DNA from: Bog-159 sp963843255
GTDB lineage: Bacteria > Acidobacteriota > Terriglobia > Bryobacterales > Bryobacteraceae
Length of the DNA: 64,000 bases
Reading direction: 5' to 3'
NCBI GenBank assembly: GCA_963843255.1
Contig: CAWJJQ010000010.1
Location: 310,001 to 374,000 of the forward strand
A program made the translations under genes and the position numbers. Below the pieces are notes generated by a model that saw only the letters and a program-made list of their open reading frames with translations, was not told the DNA's origin and did no database searches. Shown here piece by piece: positions 17,998 through 27,366 of the stretch (within the stretch, counting starts at the first letter, position 1; each line of letters starts with the position of its first letter).

Positions 17998-18254
17998 TCA
18001 CCTCGTGAGTGTTACATGAGTATCACCAGGACATGGCGACCTTGCGGATTGCCCGGCATCGGCCGGCCACAGAAATCTATAGAAATTATTGCTTGCCCTG
18101 AATATCTCTCTTCCCCGGGCTGTGCGCCGCCTTTGCGCGCGCATCGTATCGCATGCGCGCTTCTGCGGCCAGCCACGCCGCGCCCGTTCCCGACCCACCT
18201 ATTTCTTATCTGACGCCGGATTGCCGGATGGGATCCGCTTCTTCTGGAGCCCTC

Positions 18255-19880
18255 TCATCTTGGCCGGACTTCGTTCCCGCCCGATCTGTTTTCACCCGGT
18301 TCCCCATAGAGGTCTGGGTGAACATAGGAGCCCCGCTCGTTGGACGGCTTTTCCACTTCCGCAACTAGCGGGTGCGCCTGGGCGAACGCATCGTGCCGTA
18401 CGCCGGTGACCAGCCACGAGACCTTCATCCCCGGAACCCCGCCGGCAATGCCGAATTGATGGTTCGTCACCTCCTGCGCGATGTGCAGACTGGTCGCCGG
18501 CGCGCCTATAGCCGTGAGCTGGTAGCGGAAATCGCCATTCAAGGCCTCGAACCATTCCGGCAGTTGCACGCTGGCGGCGCCGCTCCCGTCGAGGATGACG
18601 TTACCGGTGTAGATATTCATCATCTCGGACGACTCCACCGAAGCGTGATACAGGTATTTGTTGGCCGGGTCCAGCGGGTGATCAATCCGGAAATCCTTGG
18701 TGCCTGCCGTAATCTTGCCGGTGACCGTGAGATCTTCGCCGATGGTAACACCCGTCGGGCTGATGCTCATCCGCGTAAAACCGGACTCACCAAAGATAAT
18801 GAAACCTCCCGGTGGCGCGTTGATTAAGGTATCCAAACCGTCACCGGCCAGGGAGTAGTTGTTGCAGCCGGATAACGCGCCAAAACCGACGGCGGCTAAA
18901 TTCGGGCCGCATCCGGGATCACCCACGATCATTTGCTTGCCTTTTCCATTGAAGATCTGGCCAGCCGGGAAGGTGAATAAGCCCGCGCTACTGATGTGCA
19001 GTCCGGTTTCCGTCGCTGGGCCGCCGTTCGCGCCAAATAGCAGGTTCAGGGTCCCGGATGGGGAAGTGGAATTGTTACCCGCGGGTTCCGCCTGCCAGGT
19101 GAACGTTTGATTGGCGGCTGCGGCGGTGCCGCTATTAAATGCCGACGCCGCCAGATTGAGAGGCTGCGAGTTCTTCCCACTGCTAGCCGTGGCCGCGGCC
19201 GTCGCGGGCAGCAGTAAGGGCCCGCGCACCTTGGCCGAGCCGGCGACGTCCAGTTTCGCGCCGGGTGACTGCGTGCCGATACCGATGTTGGAACTGCTGC
19301 TCTGGAACAGGATGGAGTTGCCCAGCGTCGTGCCATTGGGAGTCCACAGCGGAATGAAATCCAGGGTGCCGCTCCCCGACAATGCCGGTTGGACCGCAGG
19401 GCCAGAGGCGACCGCCGGCTGGTCGGGCGCGGTTCCAGTGGAGGCGGCGGCCATCAGGAAAGCGGACGGCGGCAGACCGCCGATGGTCTCGGCATCGGCG
19501 GCCTTCAGGGCGTACGGCACGCTCACCAGCACCACGCGGGGCTGTTCCAGCCGGCCTTCCGGCTGCACCCCGAGCCAGCGCGCCTCCCCTGAGGCGAATA
19601 ACTGCATGGGCAGTCCTTGATTCCGGGAGGCGCCCAGCAGGATGGTGTACCGTCCGCCGCCATCCAGTGACACGTTCTGCGTTTCCATCCAAATGGGAGC
19701 GCCGCCTTCCGGATCCTTATAGAGAGCGAAAGTGACGCCCACGACAGGTCTTCCGGCAAACTCCGCCAGGGTCCCACTGTACTGAACCAGGTTCGGCACC
19801 GCCGGCCGTTGGGCCATCACCGGTGCTAGGCCAAGGCTCGTTAGAGTCCCTATGTAGATACAGACATCTGCTCGTTTCAC
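18255..19880 (-). CDS. Secreted surface protein, paralogue B (541 aa)
   Basis: The start is taken as the GTG at 19880, 12 bases after AAGGAGG, giving VKRADVCIYIGTLTSLGLAP, equivalent to the start of paralogue A; the GTG at 19916 lacks such a site. The N-terminal 150 residues and the C-terminal 140 residues are close to paralogue A, while the Gly/Thr-rich centre is shorter by about 100 residues, so the variable middle is where the copies differ. It follows the propeller gene by 36 bp and is likely co-transcribed with it. The 254 bp between it and paralogue A contain no gene; they hold an 8-bp stem (18137-18160) and presumably the promoter of paralogue A. Confidence 0.72.
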   Translation of the reverse strand: MKRADVCIYIGTLTSLGLAPVMAQRPAVPNLVQYSGTLAEFAGRPVVGVTFALYKDPEGGAPIWMETQNVSLDGGGRYTILLGASRNQGLPMQLFASGEARWLGVQPEGRLEQPRVVLVSVPYALKAADAETIGGLPPSAFLMAAASTGTAPDQPAVASGPAVQPALSGSGTLDFIPLWTPNGTTLGNSILFQSSSSNIGIGTQSPGAKLDVAGSAKVRGPLLLPATAAATASSGKNSQPLNLAASAFNSGTAAAANQTFTWQAEPAGNNSTSPSGTLNLLFGANGGPATETGLHISSAGLFTFPAGQIFNGKGKQMIVGDPGCGPNLAAVGFGALSGCNNYSLAGDGLDTLINAPPGGFIIFGESGFTRMSISPTGVTIGEDLTVTGKITAGTKDFRIDHPLDPANKYLYHASVESSEMMNIYTGNVILDGSGAASVQLPEWFEALNGDFRYQLTAIGAPATSLHIAQEVTNHQFGIAGGVPGMKVSWLVTGVRHDAFAQAHPLVAEVEKPSNERGSYVHPDLYGEPGENRSGGNEVRPR

Positions 19881-19916
19881 GATTCTCTGGGACCTCCTTA
19901 AAGAGTGCGTACTCAC

Positions 19917-22055
19917 CTACCGTTTCACCGCCGGAGGCACGAAGTTCTCCAGCGACCACATCTCAAATCCGCTGTCGACTTCCCAGGAGTGAACGAGGAT
20001 CCGGTGACCGTCCGGGCTGATCATGACTTCGCCATATTTGCTCTCAGCGCTGGGAAAATCGCCGACTCGCCCCGGGGCGCCACCAGTCGGGGATACGCGG
20101 AACAGCCCCAGCTTGCCCGACGAGTCCCGATCCAGATACACAAGCCAGTTGCCATCCCATGTGGCGGTGAAGCCGTAGTAGTTGGCGATCACCTCTTTAC
20201 TGAGGGACACGACGGGCTTCCAGTCGCCCGCGGGGAGCATGCGAACCTCCAGGTTCTGCCCGGTGCGCCGGGCCAACCAGCGCTCGTCATGCGAAAAAAC
20301 GTACCCCTTGGATTCATCATTAGGGGGTGGCGATTGGTCAATCAGGGTTTCCTGTCCGGTCGCGAGTTCCCAGCGCACAATCCCCATCTGGCCGGCGCCG
20401 CCACGCTTGTTCAGGTACAACGCGCGTCCATCCAGGCTGAGTCTTATGACGCTTCCGTAAGGCTTCTCAAAGGTGTGAATAGGTTCGATTCCGCCGGACT
20501 CCAATGGTGCGACAAACACATCGCTTTTGCCGTCCCGGCTCTCATTACAGAGAAGCCGCCGTGGATCTGCCCACCGGCACGAGACGGTGTCGGCTCGATA
20601 GATCCGGTGATCCTCGCCGGTGGAGAGGTCTAACAGATTCAGGCTGCTGCCGCCGGATTCCTCTTCGTTGGACGCAACGTACGTGATGTGGCCGCTGTCC
20701 GGCGACCAAAAGGGTGTGTCGCCCAGCACGTTGCCACCGCGGAGATTCACGGCCTCCCAGGCGCCCGCGTGACCCTCGGCATCGAGCCTGGCGGTGTGCG
20801 CCGCCCACAGTCCTCCAGGTTTTACCGCGGTGTAAACCAAACCGCCGCCCGGTTTCGTGTCCCCTACACCCAAAGTGGTGTATCGCACCAGAATCGGCGC
20901 GCCCGTGGACTGTCCCTCGTTGACGGGAAGGAGTTCCAAGGCGGGCCGGTTGTCGCGCGTGAGGAGAGCCACCAGATACCGGCCGTCGGATGTCCAGTCG
21001 AGAAGCCTCGGCCACGGGCCCGTCATGCTCGGCTGCTCATACACGACCCGAGCCTCTCCCCCGCTCGACGGAACGATCACAATTCGTTCGCGCCAGCCAT
21101 TCAAATCGCCGTCAGGCGGGGCGGCGTCCACTCGGTACGTCACCCAACGGCCATCCGGCGAGAACGCCGCCGGTCCGATCATGTCCGGACTGTTGGAAAG
21201 CAGCTCGCGGACTTCTCCGTTGGCTACCGAGACCACCAGAATTTTGTGGTGGCCGCGGAAGAGCCAGAACCGATTGTCCCAGGACCAAGTCTCGAAATCG
21301 GTGTCCCGGAATCGATCGTCCTGCGGGCCATAGCGCAACACCTCCCTGTAACCCGTGCCATCGATCTTCATGATGGCCCAAACCTGGGGCGCACCTGGCT
21401 GCTCCCGCAACCCGACCGCCACCATCGAGAAATCCCGCGAGGGTCTGGAGAAACTGATGGCACCCTTCCTGGCTTTGAAGATCGCGCTTTGGTGAGCGCC
21501 GGCAAGGTCGCCATGGATCAGCTCGTCGCCGGTGGACCGTTGGGAATAAACCACCTGCCGGCCATCGGTATCGCCTGTATCGAAGCGTCTTCCGGCAGCC
21601 TCGATCTTACGCTGCGTTAACGTGCTGGCCGCCGGAGCGTGCGCGGCCTTTTCGATCTCGGCCAGCCGCGAGCGCGCCTGGGCGGCCACTGGCTGGTCGG
21701 CGAACTCGCGCACGATCCGTTCATAGACCTGTTGAGACTTCATCTGACCGAGCCTTTCATAGCAGCCAGCGAGATGTAGCAATGCCTTCGCGCGGACGTC
21801 GCGCGGCGCCGACTGGTCGCCTCCGATCTTTTGATAGACAGCCATGGCTGTTTTCAAATCGCCATCCACCTGCTCCCTGGCGATGGCGCGCTCGAGTGCG
21901 ATCGCGGGCCGCGTCTGCGCATGCGCCGCAGGCGCCGCAAGCGGCGAGGCGATGCCCAGAATCGCCCAAACGAAACTGACCGCCAGGCGTCCGCTGAGGG
22001 ACATGGATCCCATCACCGGCGACGCGATGACGAGATTCCGCAGTCTCGATTTCAT
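19917..22055 (-). CDS. Exported TolB/WD40-like beta-propeller protein (712 aa)
   Basis: The ATG at 22055 has GGGAGG 6 bases upstream. The N-terminus is a signal peptide (LAVSFVWAILGIASPLAAPA to AHAQ), then a helical TPR-like segment (residues 50-120: AVYQKIGGDQSAPRDVRAKA, CYERLGQMKSQQVYERIV). The rest is a beta-propeller of PD40/TolB type with repeated 'FSPDGRWVTYR', 'FWSPDSGHITYV', 'LSLDGRALYLN' and 'ISPDGHRILVHSWEVDSGFE' motifs. Such proteins sense or scaffold at the periplasmic side in Acidobacteria; no catalytic domain is present. It lies between a two-component system upstream and a surface protein downstream, which suggests a regulated export or envelope module. Confidence 0.72.
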   Translation of the reverse strand: MKSRLRNLVIASPVMGSMSLSGRLAVSFVWAILGIASPLAAPAAHAQTRPAIALERAIAREQVDGDLKTAMAVYQKIGGDQSAPRDVRAKALLHLAGCYERLGQMKSQQVYERIVREFADQPVAAQARSRLAEIEKAAHAPAASTLTQRKIEAAGRRFDTGDTDGRQVVYSQRSTGDELIHGDLAGAHQSAIFKARKGAISFSRPSRDFSMVAVGLREQPGAPQVWAIMKIDGTGYREVLRYGPQDDRFRDTDFETWSWDNRFWLFRGHHKILVVSVANGEVRELLSNSPDMIGPAAFSPDGRWVTYRVDAAPPDGDLNGWRERIVIVPSSGGEARVVYEQPSMTGPWPRLLDWTSDGRYLVALLTRDNRPALELLPVNEGQSTGAPILVRYTTLGVGDTKPGGGLVYTAVKPGGLWAAHTARLDAEGHAGAWEAVNLRGGNVLGDTPFWSPDSGHITYVASNEEESGGSSLNLLDLSTGEDHRIYRADTVSCRWADPRRLLCNESRDGKSDVFVAPLESGGIEPIHTFEKPYGSVIRLSLDGRALYLNKRGGAGQMGIVRWELATGQETLIDQSPPPNDESKGYVFSHDERWLARRTGQNLEVRMLPAGDWKPVVSLSKEVIANYYGFTATWDGNWLVYLDRDSSGKLGLFRVSPTGGAPGRVGDFPSAESKYGEVMISPDGHRILVHSWEVDSGFEMWSLENFVPPAVKR

Positions 22056-22096
22056 CCAGCACCTCCCTGAGTGCGAATCCAGAATCGCGGAATAAT

Positions 22097-22125
22097 GTCA
22101 GACGGATAATGGGGTTTGGTCAGAC
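22097..22125. promoter_or_regulatory. Two GTCAGAC direct repeats upstream of the propeller gene
   Basis: GTCAGAC occurs at 22097-22103 and 22119-22125, 22 bp apart (about two helical turns), and an inverted TGTCAG-type half-site (CTGACA) lies at 22152-22157. The 111-bp gap between the response regulator stop and the propeller ATG contains nothing else. Direct heptamers spaced by whole turns are typical of OmpR-family binding sites; the link to the adjacent regulator is inferred. Confidence 0.4.
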
Positions 22126-22166
22126 TTGTATATGAAACCGGTCACGACTTCCTGACACATTCCCCT

Positions 22167-22844
22167 TCACCCGTCGAACCGATATCCCACGCCGCGGATA
22201 CTGATGAGGTAACGCGGCGCCGAAGGGTCGTCTTCAATCTTCTTGCGGAGCGCCACAATGTGGTTGTCCACCACGCGATCGGTCACATAGACGCCCGAGC
22301 CCCAGACGTCCTCCAGGAGTTTGTCCCGGGTCAGTACGCGCCCCTTGTTGCGGACGAATGCGGTCAGCAGCTTCAGTTCCGTGGGGGTGGTCTCCTGCTT
22401 GAGGCCATGGCGGCGCAATTCGAAGCGGACCAGGTCCAGTTCGCACGCTCCGAAGCGGTGGATTTCGTCGGCCGTTTCTGGTGCGGAGCGCCGAAACATG
22501 GCACGGATGCGGGCGCGCAGTTCGCGGGGGCTGAACGGCTTGGTGACATAGTCGTCCGCTCCCAGGTCGAGGCCGAGAATCTTCTCGGCTTCCTGCGTTT
22601 TCGCGGTCAGCAGAATGATCGGGATCTTCAAGCCTCCGCGGCGCAGTTCGCGGCACACCTCTAAGCCGTCCTTACTGGGCAACATGACATCCAGCAGGAT
22701 CAGGTCGAACGGCTGGGAACGGGCGCGTACGACGGCTTCGGCACCGTCGTTGACCACGACCACCTCGTAGCCCTCGGTTTGCAGGTCGCTCTCGAGGGCG
22801 AAGGCGATGCCGGGCTCGTCCTCCACGACCAGGATTCTGCTCAT
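22167..22844 (-). CDS. OmpR-family response regulator
   Basis: The start at 22844 overlaps the kinase stop as ATGA, so the pair is translationally coupled; the frame further upstream is shadow. The receiver domain (1-120) has the acidic pocket VVEDE, phosphoacceptor Asp52 (LILLDVMLPSKDG), Thr in LLTAKT and Lys in DDYVTKPFS. The winged-helix output domain (130-225) has TPTELKLLTAFVRNKGRVLT, VWGSGVYVTDRVVDNHI and ends RYLISIRGVGYRFDG, the OmpR/PhoB signature. It probably controls the propeller/surface-protein genes immediately downstream. Confidence 0.92.
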   Translation of the reverse strand: MSRILVVEDEPGIAFALESDLQTEGYEVVVVNDGAEAVVRARSQPFDLILLDVMLPSKDGLEVCRELRRGGLKIPIILLTAKTQEAEKILGLDLGADDYVTKPFSPRELRARIRAMFRRSAPETADEIHRFGACELDLVRFELRRHGLKQETTPTELKLLTAFVRNKGRVLTRDKLLEDVWGSGVYVTDRVVDNHIVALRKKIEDDPSAPRYLISIRGVGYRFDG

Positions 22845-24769
22845 GTACCCTCCCCGTTGCGGATCAACGGCAGCACGATGGTGAAGGTGCTGCCGGCGCC
22901 GGCAGCGCTCTGAAGCCGGATTTGCCCGCCGCAGGCGTCGATGATCTGACTCACCATGGCCAATCCTATACCCGTGCCTTTGATCCCGGCTTTCCTGGCC
23001 GCCACGCCTCGGACAAACCTCTGGAAGATCTTGCGCTGTTCGCGCGGCTCGATGCCGATGCCGCGGTCTCGCACCGAGATCATCACCTGCCGCTGATTCA
23101 AGGCGCCCTCCACCCAGACGGTGCGGCATTGGGGCGAATACTTGACTGCGTTTTCGAGCAGGTTGCGCAAGGCGCGGCGGACGGCCTCTTCGTCGGCTTC
23201 TACGGTGGCTGCACCGGAATCGAGGCGCATTTCGATTTCGAAGCCCGCGGCGGCCGCCTGCTCTCGGAAGTCGGCCACGGCGGACCTCACCACCGCAAAC
23301 GCATCATGAGCCTCAAGGTGGTATTGCTTGCGGCCGGACTCCATGCGTCCGAAGTCGAGCAGGTCTTCCACTAGGCGATGTAGGCGGCCCGTCTCGCGCT
23401 CCAGGAAGACGTAGCTTTGCTCGCGCCGCGCCTCCTCGGCGATCCGGCCGTGCGCCAGCAGTTCGCTGATGGTGCGGATGGTGGTGAGCGGCGAGCGGAA
23501 TTCGTGCGATACGGTAGACACGAAATCGGACTGAAGCTGCGCCACGCGCAGTTCGCGGCTGACGCCCCGATGGATGGCGTAGGCTCCGCCCAGCACCACC
23601 AGGAGCATGAGGGCCACACCGGCCAGCAGGAGCCTCCGGCTCAGCCCGGCGTTATCCGGGCTGGCGACGCTCGTGAAGTCAAGCCTTCCTTCGATTTGGG
23701 CTTCGGCGAGTGACCGCGTGATGTGTGTTCCCGTGCCACCGGGTTGGCCGCCGGCGGGGATCCAGTTCCAGCGGATGTCGCTGGCGTTGGCAGGCAGCTT
23801 CAGGTTGGCGGCCAGCCACACGCGGGACGCATAGAGTGCCGCGAGCCGGGCTGGCGCGGCGTGCCAAAGCAGCAGCGGCGAGTCTGTCTTCGCTTCGCGG
23901 CCACTGAAGCTCGACCCGCTGCGCACCGCGCGTTGCCACTGCTGGTGGAGGCGCTCGACCACATTCGCAAGCGCGAGCGAGTTCGGAGGCGGCTCCTCGG
24001 CACTTTGCCGCATTCGATTCAGCTCCTCCCAGTAGAATTCGAATGTTTCCCGTTGCAGGGGCCATCGGCCCTCCAGTAGCGCCGTGCGTAGCGACTCCAG
24101 TTCCTTGGCGGCATGCGACGGGTCTCCGGTGCCGAGCAGCATCTGGCAGCGTGCGCCAGTGGCCAGCAGGCCGTAGGGCACTCCCGAGGGGCTGTCCACG
24201 GCTTCCCGCGATATCTGCTCGTAGGCGACCAGCGCCGCGGCAGAATGGTTCAGTTTCCGCTCCAGCCGCGCGATTCGCAGCCAGGCCTCGCGGCGGGTAG
24301 CCGGCTGCACGGTGAGCGGCCGCAAGAGTTCGAGGGCTCGGTCGTATTTTTCGTCGCGAAACTCGAGTCGCTCGGCGGCCTCAAATTCGCTTTGGAGCTG
24401 TGCCGACGCGGCCGCAGGAACGGGTACGAAGATCAACGGTTGGGGCGGATATACTGCCACTGACTTCGCAGTCACCAGGACGAGGATTGTGCCGGGCGGG
24501 CGCCTGGTGTTCAGCGCGTTTGCAGAAGGGATAGCGGTCAGTTCGCGCAAACTCAGGTCCCAGTCGGCCAGAAGACCGCTGAGTTGCGCCACCGCAAGGT
24601 CAGCGACCTGCTCCAGGCGTTCGCGCGATCGCTGGGCGGTGAGATTCCGGCCCTGTTCAATCAGCCGCCAGGTGAGCCATACCTGCCAAATCGCGAGACA
24701 CACCACGATTAACAGGAACAGCGGAAGGCTGCGGCGAACCGACAGGAGCCAGACAGGTCGCGAACGCAC
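22841..24769 (-). CDS. Membrane sensor histidine kinase
   Basis: This 642-residue kinase has two transmembrane segments (residues 15-35 and 380-400) bracketing a periplasmic domain of about 340 residues that looks helical and TPR-like (LELLRPLTV..REAWLRIARLERKLN). The cytoplasmic part has the HisKA box with His422 (STVSHEFRSPLTTIRTISEL), the N-box (LLENAVKYSP), G1 (VRDRGIGIEP) and G2 (KGTGIGLAMV). The GTG at 24769 is used; no other start gives the first membrane helix. It is the first gene of a minus-strand run: kinase, regulator, propeller, surface protein. Confidence 0.9.
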   Translation of the reverse strand: MRSRPVWLLSVRRSLPLFLLIVVCLAIWQVWLTWRLIEQGRNLTAQRSRERLEQVADLAVAQLSGLLADWDLSLRELTAIPSANALNTRRPPGTILVLVTAKSVAVYPPQPLIFVPVPAAASAQLQSEFEAAERLEFRDEKYDRALELLRPLTVQPATRREAWLRIARLERKLNHSAAALVAYEQISREAVDSPSGVPYGLLATGARCQMLLGTGDPSHAAKELESLRTALLEGRWPLQRETFEFYWEELNRMRQSAEEPPPNSLALANVVERLHQQWQRAVRSGSSFSGREAKTDSPLLLWHAAPARLAALYASRVWLAANLKLPANASDIRWNWIPAGGQPGGTGTHITRSLAEAQIEGRLDFTSVASPDNAGLSRRLLLAGVALMLLVVLGGAYAIHRGVSRELRVAQLQSDFVSTVSHEFRSPLTTIRTISELLAHGRIAEEARREQSYVFLERETGRLHRLVEDLLDFGRMESGRKQYHLEAHDAFAVVRSAVADFREQAAAAGFEIEMRLDSGAATVEADEEAVRRALRNLLENAVKYSPQCRTVWVEGALNQRQVMISVRDRGIGIEPREQRKIFQRFVRGVAARKAGIKGTGIGLAMVSQIIDACGGQIRLQSAAGAGSTFTIVLPLIRNGEGT

Positions 24770-24844
24770 GTTGAGATTCAGTATATTTCACGGCGGGTCA
24801 GAGCTGAATGAGCGCCGTGTCAGGATTCTGTCAGCTATGGAAGC

Positions 24845-25192
24845 TATGGGGCCGCCTGGGGCCGGATTTTTGGTCCAGCGCATGTGCGCGCATGTGCTCC
24901 AAAGCGTGACAGGCGTGGCGTGCGGAGCCCGCAGTACCAAGCTCTGATTGTGCCAGGCGGACAAGACGCAATTCAGGCGCGTCATGCGAGGGATCAATAT
25001 CGAAGCGGCTCCATAGAATAGGTAGGTGTGCAGCAAACGTACCTTGGGGGCCGCAATGGCCCATTTTCGCAACCCTGCCCGCCGGTAACGTCTCCGTTCC
25101 TCGGGATTTGCACACTACGACGTCCGCAGGCCTGGCCTGTCATGCTTTGGAGCAGGTGCGCGCACAAGCGCTGGACGAAAAATCCGGCCTTA
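24845..25192. repeat. MITE-like inverted repeat, copies 6 and 7 as a pair
   Basis: The left arm (24845-24930, minus orientation) runs GGGGCCGGATTTTTGGTCCA, then GCGCATGTGCGCGCATGTGC and TCCAAAGCGTGACAGGC. The right half (25024-25192, plus) runs GCAGCAAACGTACCTTGGGG, CCTGCCCGCCGGTAACGTCT, GCCTGTCATGCTTTGGAGCA and GCTGGACGAAAAATCCGGCC. This is the most complete inverted pair in the window. No gene is seen in 24770-25292 apart from it. Confidence 0.75.
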
Positions 25193-25292
25193 TCGTCGGT
25201 TAGCGTGGTTCTCGTCCAGGATTGCGCTGACCGGTAGGTTCTTAAGTTCTGGTGTGATTGTTATGCTGGAGTGTTTCGCGGGGCCTCTGGCT

Positions 25293-25485
25293 ATGCCTTA
25301 TCAGACGCCGATTACGGTGAAGGTTGCGTTGGATCGTATTTTTGCTCATGCGTATGTTCTTCCGGCGATTCAGCGGGAGTTCGTGTGCCGGCCGGAGCAG
25401 AGCTGTCGTTTGTTCGACAGCCTGATGCGCGGGTACCCGGTCGGGTCGTTCTTGTTCTGGCAGGTGTCCGCTCGCGCGGGCCGCG
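25293..25485 (+). pseudogene. DUF262 (GmrSD-type) N-terminal fragment
   Basis: From the ATG at 25293 the product reads PYQTPITVKVALDRIFAHAY, then LPAIQREFVCRPEQSCRLF and DSLMRGYPVGSFLFWQV. This is the ParB-like NTPase start of DUF262/GmrSD proteins, with the IQRxFVW..Q motif (Trp replaced by Cys here) and the GYPVGSFLFW motif. Families of this type are type IV restriction enzymes or defence proteins. Only about 60 residues survive before sequence from another gene takes over near 25485. Confidence 0.7.
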
Positions 25486-25494
25486 CGACAGCGG

Positions 25495-25896
25495 CTAAGC
25501 GGCAATCTCACACGGTAAACAAATCTGAAGTCCCATGAGGAAAGGCGTGTACACATATCCTAGGACCGCCAGTCCAATCAACCCGGCTCGGCGCGTTCGC
25601 AGCTTGCGCGCCAGGACAACAACCGAGTACAGGCCAAGGAATGCGGCATACGCGAATCCGAAGATGATCCACGACCGAACTTGATTGTTCCCGATTGGGC
25701 CGATCCAGAAGAATGCGGAATAGATCAGCCAGATAAAATCGACCCGGCTACTTCGGTTGAGGGGGCCGCTGAACGGATGCCAGACCCCGCGGTGACTCGG
25801 TGGAACCGAGGAGCGGCCACACTCGCCCCGGCGAGATGGAGATGGGCTGTACTCCTCGGCCACCGTCGGATCGGACGTCGGTTCTGGTTCGCTCAC
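25495..25896 (-). CDS. Hypothetical membrane protein (133 aa), possibly truncated
   Basis: The product has a polar, Pro/Ser-rich N-terminus (about 50 residues) followed by three hydrophobic segments: VDFIWLIYSAFFWIGPI, WIIFGFAYAAFLGLYSVVVL and AGLIGLAVLGYVYTPFLMGL. The arrangement resembles the membrane part of Acidobacterial sensor kinases but no kinase domain follows. The stop lies at the junction with the DUF262 fragment, which suggests truncation. The GTG start has no strong ribosome binding site. Confidence 0.35.
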   Translation of the reverse strand: MSEPEPTSDPTVAEEYSPSPSRRGECGRSSVPPSHRGVWHPFSGPLNRSSRVDFIWLIYSAFFWIGPIGNNQVRSWIIFGFAYAAFLGLYSVVVLARKLRTRRAGLIGLAVLGYVYTPFLMGLQICLPCEIAA

Positions 25897-26289
25897 ACCG
25901 TCACCCTGCGGGCCCTTCCCTGCCTGCCCTTCAAGGATGGACCGAGCACCGCCGAACTATCAACCAGACGCATTTGTCGCCCCGCATTGGTCCCGGCCTG
26001 CTTCCAGGCTCGCCGCACGAGTCATGTTCGACTATATGCTGTCGCGCGGATCAAAAACATGGCCGTCCCCACGTGGAAGGTCCAGCCCGCTGCGGCCTTT
26101 TCGGCCGGCCGGACCGCATTCAATTTACAAATGACCCAGAGAACCAGAATGGCAGTTTTCAAGCAGGAATCCAAATGGGATTTGTCACCAATCCCTGATG
26201 ACAAATGTCACATGGAAGGCAGTGTTGTCCGTTCCCCGAACGTCAAGGTCAACCGCAGTGGAATTGATCCTTCCCATCGTGTTCCTGCA
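25897..26289. other. No supported gene between the membrane protein and the integrase relic
   Basis: Short frames on both strands lack ribosome binding sites. A minus-strand stretch at 26022-26110 reads AGWTFHVGTAMFLIRATAYS and may be the tail of a small membrane protein. A 12-bp palindrome TGACAAATGTCA lies at 26199-26210 and could be an orphan operator. Confidence 0.3.
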
Positions 26290-27366
26290 CGGCTGGGCGG
26301 ACAGCACACGCCAAGATCGAGGCCGGCATCCATGAACGGCCCCCGGCGCCTATACTCGTGGACTTCGCGCCGGGCTTTCAACGTGCGATTGAGACCGGCT
26401 GCGCAGACAAGCCGGCGACGGTGAGGTTCTACGAAGAGAAGCTCGGCGCCTGCTCGCGGACTCCCAGCTTGCCAGCGCGCGCCTGGATGCCATTGACGAA
26501 TCGGTAATTGACGGCTACAAGCAACGAGGGACCCGCCAGCCTTCCCGGTACGGGCACCCTTTGTCGCCAGCCTCCGTGAACCGTGAACTGGCTACGCTGC
26601 GGCGTTTACTGCGGCTAGCGCGAGAATGGAAGGTCTGGGACCGCGTTCCGCGTATCCGATTGCTGCGCGGCGAGCGAAACCGCGAGTTCGTGCTGAGCCA
26701 CGGACTTGAACCGAAGTACCTTAAAGCCTCTCCGCAACCGCTCCGAGACGTGGCCGTCCTGATCCTTGAAACCGGTGTGCGCCCGGGTGAAGCCGTGGGA
26801 TTGCAATGGCCCGGCGTGCGCCTCCAAACCGCCGTTCATGCCAAGCACGGGTACATCGTGATTCGCGGCGGGAAATCTCGGAATGCGAAACGGAACCTCC
26901 GGCTCACGGCTCGCGCAGCTGAAATGCTGAAGGCTCGGAAGGCCGGCACGAAATGCGACTGGGAGTTTCCAGGCGAGACCGCCGGGGCCGCTATTCTGGG
27001 TACCTCCCTGGATCACCAACACGCCGATGTCCGCAAGACGCTTAAGCTCCCCCGGGACTTCGTGATACATTCGTTGAGGCACACCATGTTGACCCGACTG
27101 GGCGAAGCTGGCGCGGACGCCTTCAACATCATGAAAATTGCAGGCTACAGCAGTGTGACGGTATCGCAGCGGTACGTGCACCCGACGCCAGAAGGCATGG
27201 ACCGGGCCTTCGATCGGCTCGAAAGCCTCAACGCGGAGAAGTTCGCGCAGGCCGAATTGGAAGCGAAGGCGAACGCAGTCGGAGACCTTAACCTCCCCAC
27301 AAATTCCCCCACAACTAAAAAGCGACGCGCCGGTAAGGCCTCGCAAGTAGTTGAAATAAAAGAAAC

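Noticed and set aside
18137..18160. 8-bp stem GCGCGCAT/ATGCGCGC as a terminator after the surface-protein gene
   Set aside because: On the minus strand no T-tract follows, and the gene ends more than 90 bp away.
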